Positions 1-7,447 of a stretch of DNA of 64,000 bases are shown in pieces. This DNA comes from Actinoplanes ianthinogenes. Lineage in GTDB: Bacteria; Actinomycetota; Actinomycetes; Mycobacteriales; Micromonosporaceae. Numbering within the stretch: the first letter of the stretch is position 1; each line of letters begins with the position of its first letter. Under the pieces are notes generated by a model. The model saw nothing but the letters and a program-made list of their open reading frames with translations, made no database searches and was not told where the DNA came from. A program made the position numbers and the translations under genes. Location: contig NZ_AP023356.1 in the NCBI RefSeq assembly GCF_018324205.1, forward strand, positions 6,139,501 through 6,203,500, read 5' to 3'.

Positions 1-809
1 GGCCGCGCACCCGTCCCGGCGCCGACGCCATCCTGCGTCTCGAGCTGGACCTGGTGGAGACCGCGTTCGGTGTCGAGGCGCCGATCACCGTCGACACCGC
101 GGTGCTCTGCACCCAGTGCTCCGGCGCCGGCACCGCGTCCGGCACCCACCTGGCCACCTGCGAGGTCTGCGGCGGCCGCGGCGAGGTGCAGTCGGTGCAG
201 CGCACCTTCCTCGGCCAGGTCGTCTCGTCCCGCCCCTGCGCGAACTGCCAGGGCCACGGCACGATCATCCCGAGCCCGTGCCCGACCTGCGCCGGCGACG
301 GCCGGATTCGCACCCGCCGCTCGCTGACCGTGAAGATCCCGGCCGGCGTCGAGGACGGCATGCGCATCCGCCTGGCCCAGCAGGGCGAGGTCGGCCCCGG
401 CGGCGGCACCGCCGGCGATCTCTACGTGGAGATCCACGAGCGCCCGCACGACGTCTACTCGCGCAAGGGCGACGACCTGCACTGCCGGGTCACCCTGCCG
501 ATGACGGCCGCCGCGCTCGGCACCCGGATGACCATCAAGACCCTCGACGGCGAGGAGAACATCGAGGTCAAAGCGGGTACCCAGCCGGCCAGCACGCTGC
601 GGATCCGGGGCAAGGGGGTGCCGCATCTGCGTGGTCAGGGCCGCGGTGATCTCTTCGTCCACCTGGATGTGAAGACGCCGACGAAGCTGACGGCTGATCA
701 GGAGCGGATGCTGCGGGACTTCGCGAAGACCCGCGGGGAGGACATCGCCGAGTTGAGCAAGCAGGGCGGGTTCTTCAGCCGGATGCGGGACGCCTTCAAC
801 GGCCACTGA
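1..809 (+). CDS. dnaJ: Chaperone protein DnaJ, 3' part (5' end outside window)
   Basis: Hsp40 co-chaperone that recruits and stimulates DnaK. The visible part, read from base 3, lacks the J-domain but carries the four CxxCxGxG zinc-centre repeats (CTQCSGAG, CEVCGGRG, CANCQGHG, CPTCAGDG) followed by the complete beta-rich client-binding C-terminal domain, ending in a short tail at the stop 807-809. In actinobacteria this copy normally follows hrcA and directly precedes rsmE; here rsmE lies about 4.4 kb downstream. No internal start needs to be invoked, since the reading frame is open to the left edge. Identification is secure; the gene is truncated only by the window. Confidence 0.97.
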   Translation, partial: PRTRPGADAILRLELDLVETAFGVEAPITVDTAVLCTQCSGAGTASGTHLATCEVCGGRGEVQSVQRTFLGQVVSSRPCANCQGHGTIIPSPCPTCAGDGRIRTRRSLTVKIPAGVEDGMRIRLAQQGEVGPGGGTAGDLYVEIHERPHDVYSRKGDDLHCRVTLPMTAAALGTRMTIKTLDGEENIEVKAGTQPASTLRIRGKGVPHLRGQGRGDLFVHLDVKTPTKLTADQERMLRDFAKTRGEDIAELSKQGGFFSRMRDAFNGH

Positions 810-836
810 GCGGGGTATCTGTTCTCCGGTCGGTGT

Positions 837-980
837 TTCAAGATCTTCATTGACGCGGGCCCGGCGGGGTGCGGATCGCATGCTCCCGCGCGGGCCGGGG
901 CCGGCGATCTGGCCGCTGGCGCGTCCAGAGCGATCGCCGGCCCCTTCACTGTCCGTGGGTGGTTCCGGAGATCAAAACCC
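837..980 (+). repeat. Interspersed repeat element, copy 1, hairpin head
   Basis: Begins 27 bases after the dnaJ stop with TCAAGATCTTCAT and holds a perfect 13-bp inverted repeat (897-909 with 932-944, 22-base loop) plus the palindrome CCCGCGCGGG. The same block occurs inverted at 42116-42241 upstream of dusB with strong identity, including the TCAAGATCTTCAT end, the hairpin and the stretch around CACTGTCC. Both copies pass straight into tandem arrays with a shared core. No coding frame here is convincing; open frames are by-products of GC content. Mobile or regulatory nature is inference. Confidence 0.85.
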
Positions 981-1407
981 GGCTGGTCCTCAGCGCCCTA
1001 TCTCATTGCCGGTTGGGGCCGTCGGGGCCAGCCGGGCGCTCCGGGCTGGTCCTGAGCGCCCTATCTCGTTGCCGGGTGGGGCCGTCGGGGCCAGCTGGAC
1101 GCTGCGGGCTGGTCCTGAGCGCCCTATCTCGTTGCTGGATGGGGCCGTCGGGGCCAGCCGGACACTGCGGGCTGGTCCTGAGCGCCCTATCTCGTTGCCG
1201 GGTGGGGCCGTCGGGGCCAGCTGGACGCTGCGGGCTGGTCCTGAGCGCCCTATCTCGTTGCTGGATGGGGCCGTCGGGGCCAGCTGGACGCTCCGGGCTG
1301 GTCCTCAGCGCCCTATCTCGTTGCCGGGTGGGGCCGTCGGGGCCAGCTGGACGCTCCGGGCTGGTCCTCAGCGCCCTATCTCGTTGCCGGATGGGCCGTC
1401 GGGGCCT
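981..1407 (+). repeat. 63-bp tandem repeat array (about 6.8 copies)
   Basis: Units start at 981, 1044, 1107, 1170, 1233, 1296 and 1359, each beginning GGCTGGTCCT and differing at a few positions (such as gccgggtgg versus gctggatgg), with the last unit partial. Because 63 is divisible by three, several frames stay open and translate into periodic peptides; I regard these as artefacts. The array directly continues the hairpin head at 837-980, and its first 26-base core is identical to the inverse complement of the 64-bp units at 41821-42115. It is not CRISPR: there are no unique spacers. Confidence 0.95.
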
Positions 1408-1446
1408 TCGCTGTCGGCGGGTGGTCACCGCAAGGCTGCCCGGGAG

Positions 1447-2292
1447 TCAGGGGCCGACGGGTAGAGGATCTCCGGCCGTGAGGCGGCTGCTCGCGGTCCA
1501 CAGGCGGGCGGCGGTCTCGGGGCTGGCCGCGGCGCCGGTGAGACGGATCGGCCGGCCCGCGCTGCTCAGTAGGGTGACCCCGGTGGCCTCCGCTGCCGGG
1601 AGATCGCCGGCGGCCAGGGCCGCGATGACGCGGGCGGGGCTTTCCGGCTCGCTGCGCAGGAAGCCGAACAGCCGGTAGGGGTAGGGAGGCACCATCCCGG
1701 TGCGGACGAAGCCGGGCTCGACCGCGAACGCCCGCACCCCCGTCCCGCCGAGCCGCCTGTTCAGCTCGGTCGTGAACAGGATGTTCGCCAGTTTCGACTG
1801 GTTGTAGGCGCGATGCTGCCGGTACGCGCCGCGCAGCTGGAGATCGTCGAAGTCGATCCGCGCCATCCGGAAGGCCGACGATGTCACCGTGACCACCCGG
1901 GCCGCGCCGGCCGCTCGCAGCAGCGGCGTCAGCAGCCCGGTGAGCAGGAACGGCGCCAGATGATTCACGGCGAACGTCTCCTCCAGCCCGTCCGCCGTCT
2001 CCCGCCGCCGCGGATTGTTGACCCCCGCGTTGTTGACCAGGGCGTGCAGCACCGGGTGCCGCTCGCCGATCCGCTCGGCCAGCCGGCGCACCTCGCCCAG
2101 CGCCGACAGATCGGCCGCGATCGGCTCGACCGCCGCGTTCCCGGTGGCCGCGGTGATCTCCCGGGCCGCCGCCGTGATGCGCCCCGTGTCCCGGCCGACC
2201 ACGACGACCGTCGCACCGCGAGCGGCCAGCGCCGTCGCGGTGGCCCGCCCGATCCCGCTGGACCCGCCGGTGACCACAACCGTTTCTCGCAT
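1447..2292 (-). CDS. SDR family oxidoreductase (retinol-dehydrogenase-like)
   Basis: NAD(P)-dependent short-chain dehydrogenase, 281 residues. A classical Rossmann N-terminus carries TGGSSGIG at residues 8-15, an NNAG motif near residue 87, a serine in VTSSAF and the catalytic YNQSK (YxxxK). The YNQSKLAN context and the long C-terminal segment resemble the retinol dehydrogenase/WW-oxidoreductase-like group; the substrate is unknown. The ATG lies 13 bases before a palindrome shared with the divergent MarR gene, so the pair is likely co-controlled by that MarR protein. Confidence 0.9.
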   Translation of the reverse strand: MRETVVVTGGSSGIGRATATALAARGATVVVVGRDTGRITAAAREITAATGNAAVEPIAADLSALGEVRRLAERIGERHPVLHALVNNAGVNNPRRRETADGLEETFAVNHLAPFLLTGLLTPLLRAAGAARVVTVTSSAFRMARIDFDDLQLRGAYRQHRAYNQSKLANILFTTELNRRLGGTGVRAFAVEPGFVRTGMVPPYPYRLFGFLRSEPESPARVIAALAAGDLPAAEATGVTLLSSAGRPIRLTGAAASPETAARLWTASSRLTAGDPLPVGP

Positions 2293-2305
2293 GACCTCTC
2301 CCTAT

Positions 2306-2325
2306 TAGTGGTGGTGCTACCACTA
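2306..2325. promoter_or_regulatory. Palindromic operator between SDR and marR
   Basis: TAGTGGTGGTGCTACCACTA has perfect 7-bp arms (TAGTGGT/ACCACTA) and a 6-bp spacer, immediately upstream of the SDR start and in an AT-richer patch. A second palindrome (arms GATGGT/ACCATC) lies at 2340-2360, closer to the marR start. MarR dimers typically bind 16-20 bp palindromes in the intergenic region they share with their target, so both are candidate autoregulatory operators. Binding is inferred. Confidence 0.6.
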
Positions 2326-2381
2326 TTATTCTGCGAGGTGATGGTTGTCAAACCACCATCTGCCGGCGGTAGGCTGCGCTG

Positions 2382-2837
2382 GTGACTGTCCCGGCCGACC
2401 TGGTCCCGCTCGCCTATCGCCTGGTCGAGCGCCTGACCAGCCACTACACCGCACGTCTCGCCGAGCTGGGCCTGTCGCGCGCCGAGGCGAAGGCGCTGCT
2501 GGTGCTGGAGCCCGGCGGTCAGCTGCCGGTCAGCGTCGTCGCCGAGCGCCTGTGGGCCGACCGCTCCAACACGACAAGCCTGATCAACCGCCTGATCGCC
2601 CGAGGCCTGATCGAGCGCGTCGCGGGCGCCGAGGCCGGCCTGCGGGACGGTCGCACCCGGGTGGTCAGCCTCACCCCGGCGGGCCTGGACCTGCGCGCGC
2701 GGCTGATGGCCCGCACCGCGGTGGACAGCCCGCTGCTCGGCGACCTGTCCCCGGACGAACTCGTCACCTTACGTGACCTGCTGGCCCGCATCGACTGGGC
2801 CGCCGCGGGTCAGGTGATCACCCCGATCAGCGGCTGA
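2382..2837 (+). CDS. MarR family transcriptional regulator
   Basis: Winged-helix dimeric repressor, 151 residues, the usual MarR length. The recognition region (SVVAERLWADRSNTTSLINRL) and the wing with its DGRTR and VSLTPAG segments are clear, flanked by amphipathic dimerisation helices at both ends. It starts at GTG. It is transcribed divergently from the SDR gene with two palindromes between them, the standard layout for a small-molecule-responsive repressor controlling its neighbour. The ligand is unknown. The stop is followed directly by a large inverted repeat. Confidence 0.92.
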   Translation: MTVPADLVPLAYRLVERLTSHYTARLAELGLSRAEAKALLVLEPGGQLPVSVVAERLWADRSNTTSLINRLIARGLIERVAGAEAGLRDGRTRVVSLTPAGLDLRARLMARTAVDSPLLGDLSPDELVTLRDLLARIDWAAAGQVITPISG

Positions 2838-2926
2838 GGCCTGTCCTGCCGATCAGGCGAGTGCGAGGCGAGGCCCGGGTGGTGCCGGATGCCGTCCGGC
2901 GCCCCGCTTGAACGGCAGGACAGGCC
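2838..2926. terminator. Bidirectional terminator-like inverted repeat
   Basis: GGCCTGTCCTGCC (2838-2850) is perfectly complementary to GGCAGGACAGGCC (2914-2926). The loop contains a smaller hairpin with GCCGGA/TCCGGC arms. It fills the gap between the convergent marR and tetR genes, beginning one base after the marR stop. There is no U-tract, as is common in actinobacteria. Confidence 0.65.
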
Positions 2927-2940
2927 ATGGCTCGTGGCCG

Positions 2941-3549
2941 TCATCGGGGTAGCCAGCGCCAGTTGAGCTCGGCCGTGGTCGGGGGCGGGCCGGGCAGTGC
3001 TCCGTCCGCGCGCAAGCCGTCGAGCAGCATCGTCAGGCAGCGGTCGCGCAGCTCAGCGGTGCGTTCGCGGTCCGGGACGCGGACCGCCGCGCACATCTCC
3101 AGCAGCAGTGTCACGTCGGCGGCGTCGACGCCCGGGCGCAGGTGTGGCCGGGCCCGCTCGATCAGGCCGGTGGCGAGCCCGGAGGCCACCCTCGCGTCCT
3201 CGTCCATCTGCGCGGTCGGGGTGAACGTGCCGGCCAGATGCACTGTCAGCGAGTGCACGTCGGCCCGCACGACGCCGTGCAGGAACGTGGTGAACGCGGC
3301 CCAGTCGTCCGGCTCCTGCCCGGCCCGCTCCGCCTCGGCGATGAACGTCCTCAGTCCGTCGTGGCACAGCGTGCGGAGCAGATCCTCCTTGCTCGGATAG
3401 CGCCGGTAGAGCGCGCCGATGCCGACCTTGGCCCGCTCGGCGACCGCGGCGACCGGCGCCCGCGGATCGGCCAGGAAGATCTCGCGGGCCGCGACCAGGA
3501 TCGCCTCGTTGTTGCGGACGGCCTGCTCGCCGCGCCCGGATCGCCTCAT
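2941..3549 (-). CDS. TetR family transcriptional regulator
   Basis: Repressor of 202 residues with an N-terminal helix-turn-helix (AILVAAREIFL, then VAAVAERAKVGIGALYRRYPSKEDLL) and a C-terminal ligand/dimerisation domain. I place the start at the ATG ending at 3549 (MRRSGRGE), which leaves both operator palindromes outside the gene; the frame is open further upstream but would read through an operator. It is divergent from the epoxide-hydrolase-fold gene. Two near-identical 25-bp palindromes lie between the two starts, so it very probably represses itself and that neighbour. Confidence 0.93.
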   Translation of the reverse strand: MRRSGRGEQAVRNNEAILVAAREIFLADPRAPVAAVAERAKVGIGALYRRYPSKEDLLRTLCHDGLRTFIAEAERAGQEPDDWAAFTTFLHGVVRADVHSLTVHLAGTFTPTAQMDEDARVASGLATGLIERARPHLRPGVDAADVTLLLEMCAAVRVPDRERTAELRDRCLTMLLDGLRADGALPGPPPTTAELNWRWLPR

Positions 3550-3564
3550 GCCGAGCAGCCTACC

Positions 3565-3589
3565 GGAACGGAACGAAGTATTCCGCTCC
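3565..3589. promoter_or_regulatory. TetR operator 1
   Basis: Arms GGAACGGAA and TTCCGCTCC around a 7-bp spacer (one mismatch), 16 bases upstream of the tetR start. It matches the second palindrome at 3610-3634 and is centred 45 bp from it. The repetition of the same palindrome is strong sequence evidence for a repressor site; which protein binds is inferred from position. Confidence 0.75.
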
Positions 3590-3609
3590 GCTCGTGAAGC
3601 TGCTACATT

Positions 3610-3634
3610 GGAACGGAACAAAGCATTCCGTTCC
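3610..3634. promoter_or_regulatory. TetR operator 2
   Basis: Perfect palindrome with arms GGAACGGAA and TTCCGTTCC and spacer CAAAGCA, 31 bases upstream of the epoxide-hydrolase-fold start. It is the better of the two palindromes, and its position suits repression of the rightward gene. Confidence 0.8.
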
Positions 3635-3665
3635 GTTCGACTGGCACTCCACCGAGGAGCAGGAC

Positions 3666-4787
3666 ATGGCCCCGATTCGCCCCTTCCGCATCGATGTGCC
3701 CCAGGCCGACCTCGACGACCTCCGCGACCGGCTGACCCGCACCCGCTGGACCCCGGAGATCCCCGGCCAGGGCTGGACCCGCGGCGTCCCGGTCGACTAC
3801 CTGCGCGGCCTGGCCGACTACTGGGCCGGTGAGTTCGACTGGCGCGCCGCCGAGGCCCGGCTCAACGAGCTGCCCCAGTTCACCACCGAGGTGGACGGCC
3901 AGAACCTGCACTTCGCGCACGTCCGGTCGGCCGACCCGGCCGCCGTCCCGCTGCTGATCAGCCACGACTGGCCCGCGTCGTTCGCGCTGTACCTGCCGGT
4001 GGTCGAGGCGCTCCGGGCGCACTTCCACCTGGTCCTGGTCAGCAACCCGGGCGTCGGCTTCTCCGGCCCGCTCACCGCCCCGGGGTGGAGCACGGCCCGC
4101 AGCGCCGCCGCGCTGAACGAGATCATGGCCCGTCTCGGCTACGAGCGATATGGCGTGCAGGGCACCGGCGGCGGCGCGTGGATCGCCGTCGAGATGGGCC
4201 GCCAGGCCCCCGACAGGGTGATCGGCGTGCACGTCAACGGTCACATCACCTTCCCGTCCGGCGACCCGGCCGAGTTCGACGGGCTGACCGAGGCCGAGCA
4301 GGACCGGCTGCGCCGCCTCCAGGAGTTCCGCGACGAGCGGATGGGCTTCGCCGCGATCCAGTCGACCCGCCCGCAGACCCTGGCGTTCGGCCTGCACGAC
4401 TCGCCGGTCGGCCAGCTCGCCTGGATCGTCGAGAAGTTCCAGGAGTGGACCGACCCGGCCGCTCAGCTCCCCGAGGACGCCGTCGGGCGCGACCTGCTGC
4501 TCACCAACGTCAGCCTCTACTGGTTCACCGGCACCGCCGGCTCCTCGGCGAACACGTACTGGGAGTCCGCTCACGACCCGTCGGCCTGGGCGCCGAAGGA
4601 GAAGTCGACGGTCCCGCTCGGCGTCGCCCTGGGCGTCACCGACATCACCGTGCGGCGCTTCGCCGAGCGCGAGGCGCCGGTCACCCACTGGACCGAGCTT
4701 CCCGCCGGTGGCAACTTCCTCCCCGCGGAGGAGCCCAAGCTCTTCGCCGACGACGTCACCGCCTTCTTCCACGCCGCCGGCTCCTGA
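3666..4787 (+). CDS. Epoxide-hydrolase N-terminal family protein, active site degenerate
   Basis: 373 residues: an EHN-type N-terminal domain (FRIDVPQADLDDLRDRL, residues 7-23) followed by an alpha/beta-hydrolase fold. The start ATG at 3666 follows GAGGAG. Relative to the family pattern HGWPGS...QGGDWG...RGGHF, this protein reads SHDWPAS (99-105), QGTGGGAW (165-172) and AGGNFLPAEEP (347-357). The aspartate nucleophile position is glycine (168) and the general-base histidine position is asparagine (350), while the lid tyrosine region LYWFTGTAGSS is kept. The fold is certain; normal epoxide hydrolysis looks unlikely. Binding, lyase or other roles are open. Expression is probably controlled by the divergent TetR protein. 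Confidence 0.85.
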   Translation: MAPIRPFRIDVPQADLDDLRDRLTRTRWTPEIPGQGWTRGVPVDYLRGLADYWAGEFDWRAAEARLNELPQFTTEVDGQNLHFAHVRSADPAAVPLLISHDWPASFALYLPVVEALRAHFHLVLVSNPGVGFSGPLTAPGWSTARSAAALNEIMARLGYERYGVQGTGGGAWIAVEMGRQAPDRVIGVHVNGHITFPSGDPAEFDGLTEAEQDRLRRLQEFRDERMGFAAIQSTRPQTLAFGLHDSPVGQLAWIVEKFQEWTDPAAQLPEDAVGRDLLLTNVSLYWFTGTAGSSANTYWESAHDPSAWAPKEKSTVPLGVALGVTDITVRRFAEREAPVTHWTELPAGGNFLPAEEPKLFADDVTAFFHAAGS

Positions 4788-4799
4788 CCGGACCCGGCG

Positions 4800-4835
4800 C
4801 GAAGCGGTGGTGGCCGACGGCCCACCACCGCTTCG
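4800..4835 (+). terminator. Rho-independent-type hairpin after the epoxide-hydrolase-fold gene
   Basis: CGAAGCGGTGGTGG (4800-4813) pairs perfectly with CCACCACCGCTTCG (4822-4835) over an 8-base loop. Its right arm ends in CTTCG, which is also the first part of the 13-bp unit repeated fourteen times from 4831, suggesting the array grew from this arm. Confidence 0.7.
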
Positions 4836-5011
4836 GGGGGCCGCTTCGGGGGGCCGCTTCGGGGGGCCGCTTCGGGGGGCCGCTTCGGGGGGCCGCTTCG
4901 GGGGCCGCTTCGGGGGGCCGCTTCGGGGGGCCGCTTCGGGGGGCCGCTTCGGGGGGCCGCTTCGGGGGGCCGCTTCGGGGGGCCGCTTCGGGGGGCCGCT
5001 TCGGGGGGCCG
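4831..5011 (+). repeat. 13-bp G-rich tandem array (14 units)
   Basis: Units CTTCGGGGGGCCG start at 4831, 4844, 4857, 4870, 4883, 4896 (12 bp, one G lost), 4908, 4921, 4934, 4947, 4960, 4973, 4986 and 4999. Each gives a G6 run separated by 7 bases, fitting the G3+N1-7 pattern for G-quadruplexes on the plus strand. It fills most of the 378-base gap upstream of rsmE; open frames across it are artefacts. The rest of the gap (5012-5165) shows nothing recognisable. Confidence 0.95.
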
Positions 5012-5165
5012 CTTCGCGTCGGGCCGTCGGACCGCTCGTGGTGCGACCCGTCTTTCCGCAGTCCGGAGGAGCGTGAGCCGGTCCGCGAATCGCCCGCTCT
5101 CGGGCGCCCTCGTTTCCGTGCCGGGCTGAGGGGGAGCGGTGAGGTCCGCGCGGTAGCGTGCGGGG

Positions 5166-5900
5166 GTGTCAGCGCCGTTGTTTCTGGTTGAGAGCCTGCC
5201 CCCGGGGTCGTCGTTCACGCTGGACGGCCCGGAGGGGCACCACGCCGCCACCGTGCAGCGGCTTCGGGTCGGCGAGGCGCTGATCCTCGCGGACGGGCGT
5301 GGCGGGACCGCGCACGCCGAGGTGGTCGCGGTGGGCCGGGGCAGCGTCGACGTGGCGGTGCGGGAGCGGGCTCAGGAGGCGGCGGCCGACCCGCGGCTGG
5401 TCGTCGTGCAGGGCATCGCCAAGGGGGACCGGGGCGAGCTGGCCGTGCAGGCGATGACCGAGACCGGCGTTGACGAGATCGTGCCGTGGGCGGCGTCCCG
5501 GTCGGTGGCACAGTGGCGTGGCGACCGCGGCTTCAAGGCCCGCGACAAGTGGGCGGCGACCGCGCGGGAGGCCGCCAAGCAGGCCCGCCGGTCCTGGCTG
5601 CCGTCGGTGGCCGGCGACCCGGACTGCTCCACCAAGCAGGTCGCCGCCCGGCTCGCCGACGCGGCCGCCGCCTTCGTCCTGCACGAGGAGGCCACCGAGC
5701 GCCTGACCGCCGCGCCGCTGCCCGCGACCGGCGAGATCATCCTGGTGGTCGGCCCCGAGGGCGGCATCAGCGACGCCGAGCGGGACGCTTTCCGCGACGC
5801 CGGAGCCGTCCCGGTCCGCCTGGGCGACGCGGTCCTGCGCACCTCGACCGCCGGCGTCGCGGCGCTCGCGGTCCTCTCCACCCGGCTCGGCCGCTGGTGA
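5166..5900 (+). CDS. rsmE: 16S rRNA (uracil(1498)-N3)-methyltransferase
   Basis: RsmE, 244 residues, methylates N3 of U1498 in helix 44 of 16S rRNA using SAM. An N-terminal PUA-like domain (HHAATVQRLRVGE) is followed by a SPOUT knot domain with LVVGPEGGIS and the closing LRTSTAGVAAL signature that forms the SAM pocket. It starts at GTG. It is the normal partner downstream of dnaJ in actinobacteria. The last 37 bases plus downstream DNA are duplicated just beyond the stop. Confidence 0.96.
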   Translation: MSAPLFLVESLPPGSSFTLDGPEGHHAATVQRLRVGEALILADGRGGTAHAEVVAVGRGSVDVAVRERAQEAAADPRLVVVQGIAKGDRGELAVQAMTETGVDEIVPWAASRSVAQWRGDRGFKARDKWAATAREAAKQARRSWLPSVAGDPDCSTKQVAARLADAAAAFVLHEEATERLTAAPLPATGEIILVVGPEGGISDAERDAFRDAGAVPVRLGDAVLRTSTAGVAALAVLSTRLGRW

Positions 5901-6027
5901 TGATGCCGACCGGGTGACGTCGGTCTCGCGCGCGTCGAGGTCTGGTGTCCCCGTGCTCGCGGTCCTCTCCAGCCGGCTCGGCTGCTGCTGAAGCCGACCG
6001 GGGACATCGGTCCGGCACACGTCGAGG
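5864..6027 (+). repeat. Imperfect duplication of the rsmE 3' end
   Basis: Copy 1 (5864-5940) covers the last rsmE codons and 40 bases after the stop; copy 2 (5955-6027) repeats them, both opening with GCTCGCGGTCCTCTCCA and closing with GTCGAGG. Copy 2 would encode the same tail (LAVLSSRLGC) before a stop, so it looks like a decayed duplication scar rather than a gene. Confidence 0.8.
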
Positions 6028-6036
6028 GTGCGCGTG

Positions 6037-6055
6037 CTCCACGCGTACCGAAAGA
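6037..6055 (+). repeat. 19-bp repeat containing CGTACCGAAA, copy 1
   Basis: CTCCACGCGTACCGAAAGA occurs here and, exactly, as the reverse complement at 16920-16938 inside era. The inner CGTACCGAA also occurs at 17046, 25161, 31126 and 36930. It lies in the non-coding gap between rsmE and the methyltransferase. Function unknown. Confidence 0.8.
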
Positions 6056-6092
6056 AATCCGGCGGGCCGGAAAGGTCCGGCGGACCTGGAGG

Positions 6093-6875
6093 TCAGCGGC
6101 GGCGGGCCAGAGCCACGTCGGTGTGCACCACGAAGTCGATCGTGCCGCCCGCGGCCTCGACCGCGGCGACCGTGTCGGTCAGGACGGCGTCGGCGCGGTC
6201 CGGGGGCAGGGTCCGGTACAGCGACAGGGACAGCAGGTGCTCCCGGTAGAGGTCGGCGGAGTAGGAGCGGGCCGAGCGGTAGCGCAGCGTCCGCATGCCG
6301 GTGAAGGCGTCGCCGGGCAGGTGCAGCTCCGGCCACTCCTTGGCGAAGGAGAGCGGCTCCGGTGACCGGCTGCCGGCCGGCGAGTGGTGCGGCGTGTGTT
6401 CGCCCGCCAGGCCGTGGCGGTGGTTGACCTCGGTCAGTGCGGCGTGCAGGTCGGGGTCGGCGACGAAGAAGACGTTCCAGAACGGGGCGAACAGGCCGCC
6501 CGGCGCGAGGGCGGCCGCGGCCAGCGCGGCGCGGCGGGCGGGGTCGACCCAGTGCCAGGCCTGGGCGCTGATCAACAGGGGGTAGGCCCGGTCCGGGGTC
6601 CAGCTCTCGAAGGTGGTCTCCAGGACCCGCACGCCCGGCAGACTCCGGCGCAGCACGGCGGCCATCCGCGGGTCCGGCTCCAGGCAGGTCAGCTCGGCGC
6701 CGAGCGCGGCGAACCCGGCCGTCGCCTTCCCGGTGCCGGCGCCGACCTCCAGCACCGGGCCGGGACCGGCCTCGGCCAGCAGGTCGGCCGCCAGCTCCGC
6801 CGGGTATCCGGGACGCACCCGGTGGTAGCTCTCCGCCACCTCGCCGAAGACGCGTCCCCGGTCAGTCGCCGTCAT
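6093..6875 (-). CDS. Class I SAM-dependent methyltransferase
   Basis: 260 residues. Motif I is VLEVGAGTGKAT (about 41-52) and the acidic end of beta-2 is CLEPDPRM, followed by the AQAWHWVDP and LAPGGLFAPFWN segments typical of the UbiE/COQ5-like Methyltransf_11 group. The acceptor is unknown; the group includes small-molecule methyltransferases. Its start overlaps the end of the upstream PadR-type gene by 14 bases, so the two are translationally coupled and probably one operon. Confidence 0.88.
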   Translation of the reverse strand: MTATDRGRVFGEVAESYHRVRPGYPAELAADLLAEAGPGPVLEVGAGTGKATAGFAALGAELTCLEPDPRMAAVLRRSLPGVRVLETTFESWTPDRAYPLLISAQAWHWVDPARRAALAAAALAPGGLFAPFWNVFFVADPDLHAALTEVNHRHGLAGEHTPHHSPAGSRSPEPLSFAKEWPELHLPGDAFTGMRTLRYRSARSYSADLYREHLLSLSLYRTLPPDRADAVLTDTVAAVEAAGGTIDFVVHTDVALARRR

Positions 6876-7395
6876 CGATCAAGGATGTCAGAGTGCGCTC
6901 CAGCCAGGCGCGCTCGGCCTGGGACGTGGCCCGGGCGATCTCGAACATCCCCTGCCGGAACGGATCGTCCACGTCGGCGGCCCGCAGCCGCTCCCCGCCC
7001 CGGGAGAAGAACGTGGCCGGAGCCGCGAGGAACGCCAGGCGGCGCCGGAGCACCTCGGCCTGCTCCGCCCGATCCGGCAGATGGCGCAGGAACGCGAGGA
7101 CGGTGAAGTACCGGTTCCGATCGGTGATCTCCACCTCGGAGGGTGTGCGGAGGCGCCGGAGCAGTTCGGCGTGGCCCGCCTCGGTGAGGGAGAGCATCCA
7201 CCGGGGGGCGGCCGACGTGCCCGGCTCGGTGCGGCGCTCCAGCAGGCCGGCGGCCGTGAGCCGGTTGATCGCCGGGTACAGAGCGCCGTCGCTGACCGGG
7301 CGCACGTGGCCGGTGAGCGAGGTGATCCGGTCCTTCAGCTCGTAGCCGTGCAGCGGCTCGTCGTGCAGGAAGCCGAGGATCGCGAGCGCCAGCAT
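6862..7395 (-). CDS. PadR family transcriptional regulator
   Basis: 177 residues. The N-terminal winged helix (LGFLHDEPLHGYELKDRI, then SDGALYPAINRLTAAGLLERR and a wing ending in YxLTEAG-like LSLTEAG) is followed by a helical dimerisation domain, the PadR-s1/Vir arrangement. The ATG at 7395 has GGGAAGGG five bases upstream; a GTG one codon earlier is possible. PadR proteins usually repress adjacent detoxification or efflux genes, which fits the divergent MATE exporter. Confidence 0.88.
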   Translation of the reverse strand: MLALAILGFLHDEPLHGYELKDRITSLTGHVRPVSDGALYPAINRLTAAGLLERRTEPGTSAAPRWMLSLTEAGHAELLRRLRTPSEVEITDRNRYFTVLAFLRHLPDRAEQAEVLRRRLAFLAAPATFFSRGGERLRAADVDDPFRQGMFEIARATSQAERAWLERTLTSLIDDGD

Positions 7396-7447
7396 CACTG
7401 CCCTTCCCGGTTGTTCGGTGCCGGGTCAGCCTATATCGTTCCGTGGC

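Noticed and set aside
981..1407. Possible CRISPR array
   Set aside because: Whole units repeat without unique spacers and there are no cas genes.
1003..1428. Open frames through the 63-bp array on both strands
   Set aside because: The period is divisible by three, so frames remain open by construction; no start signal or family similarity.
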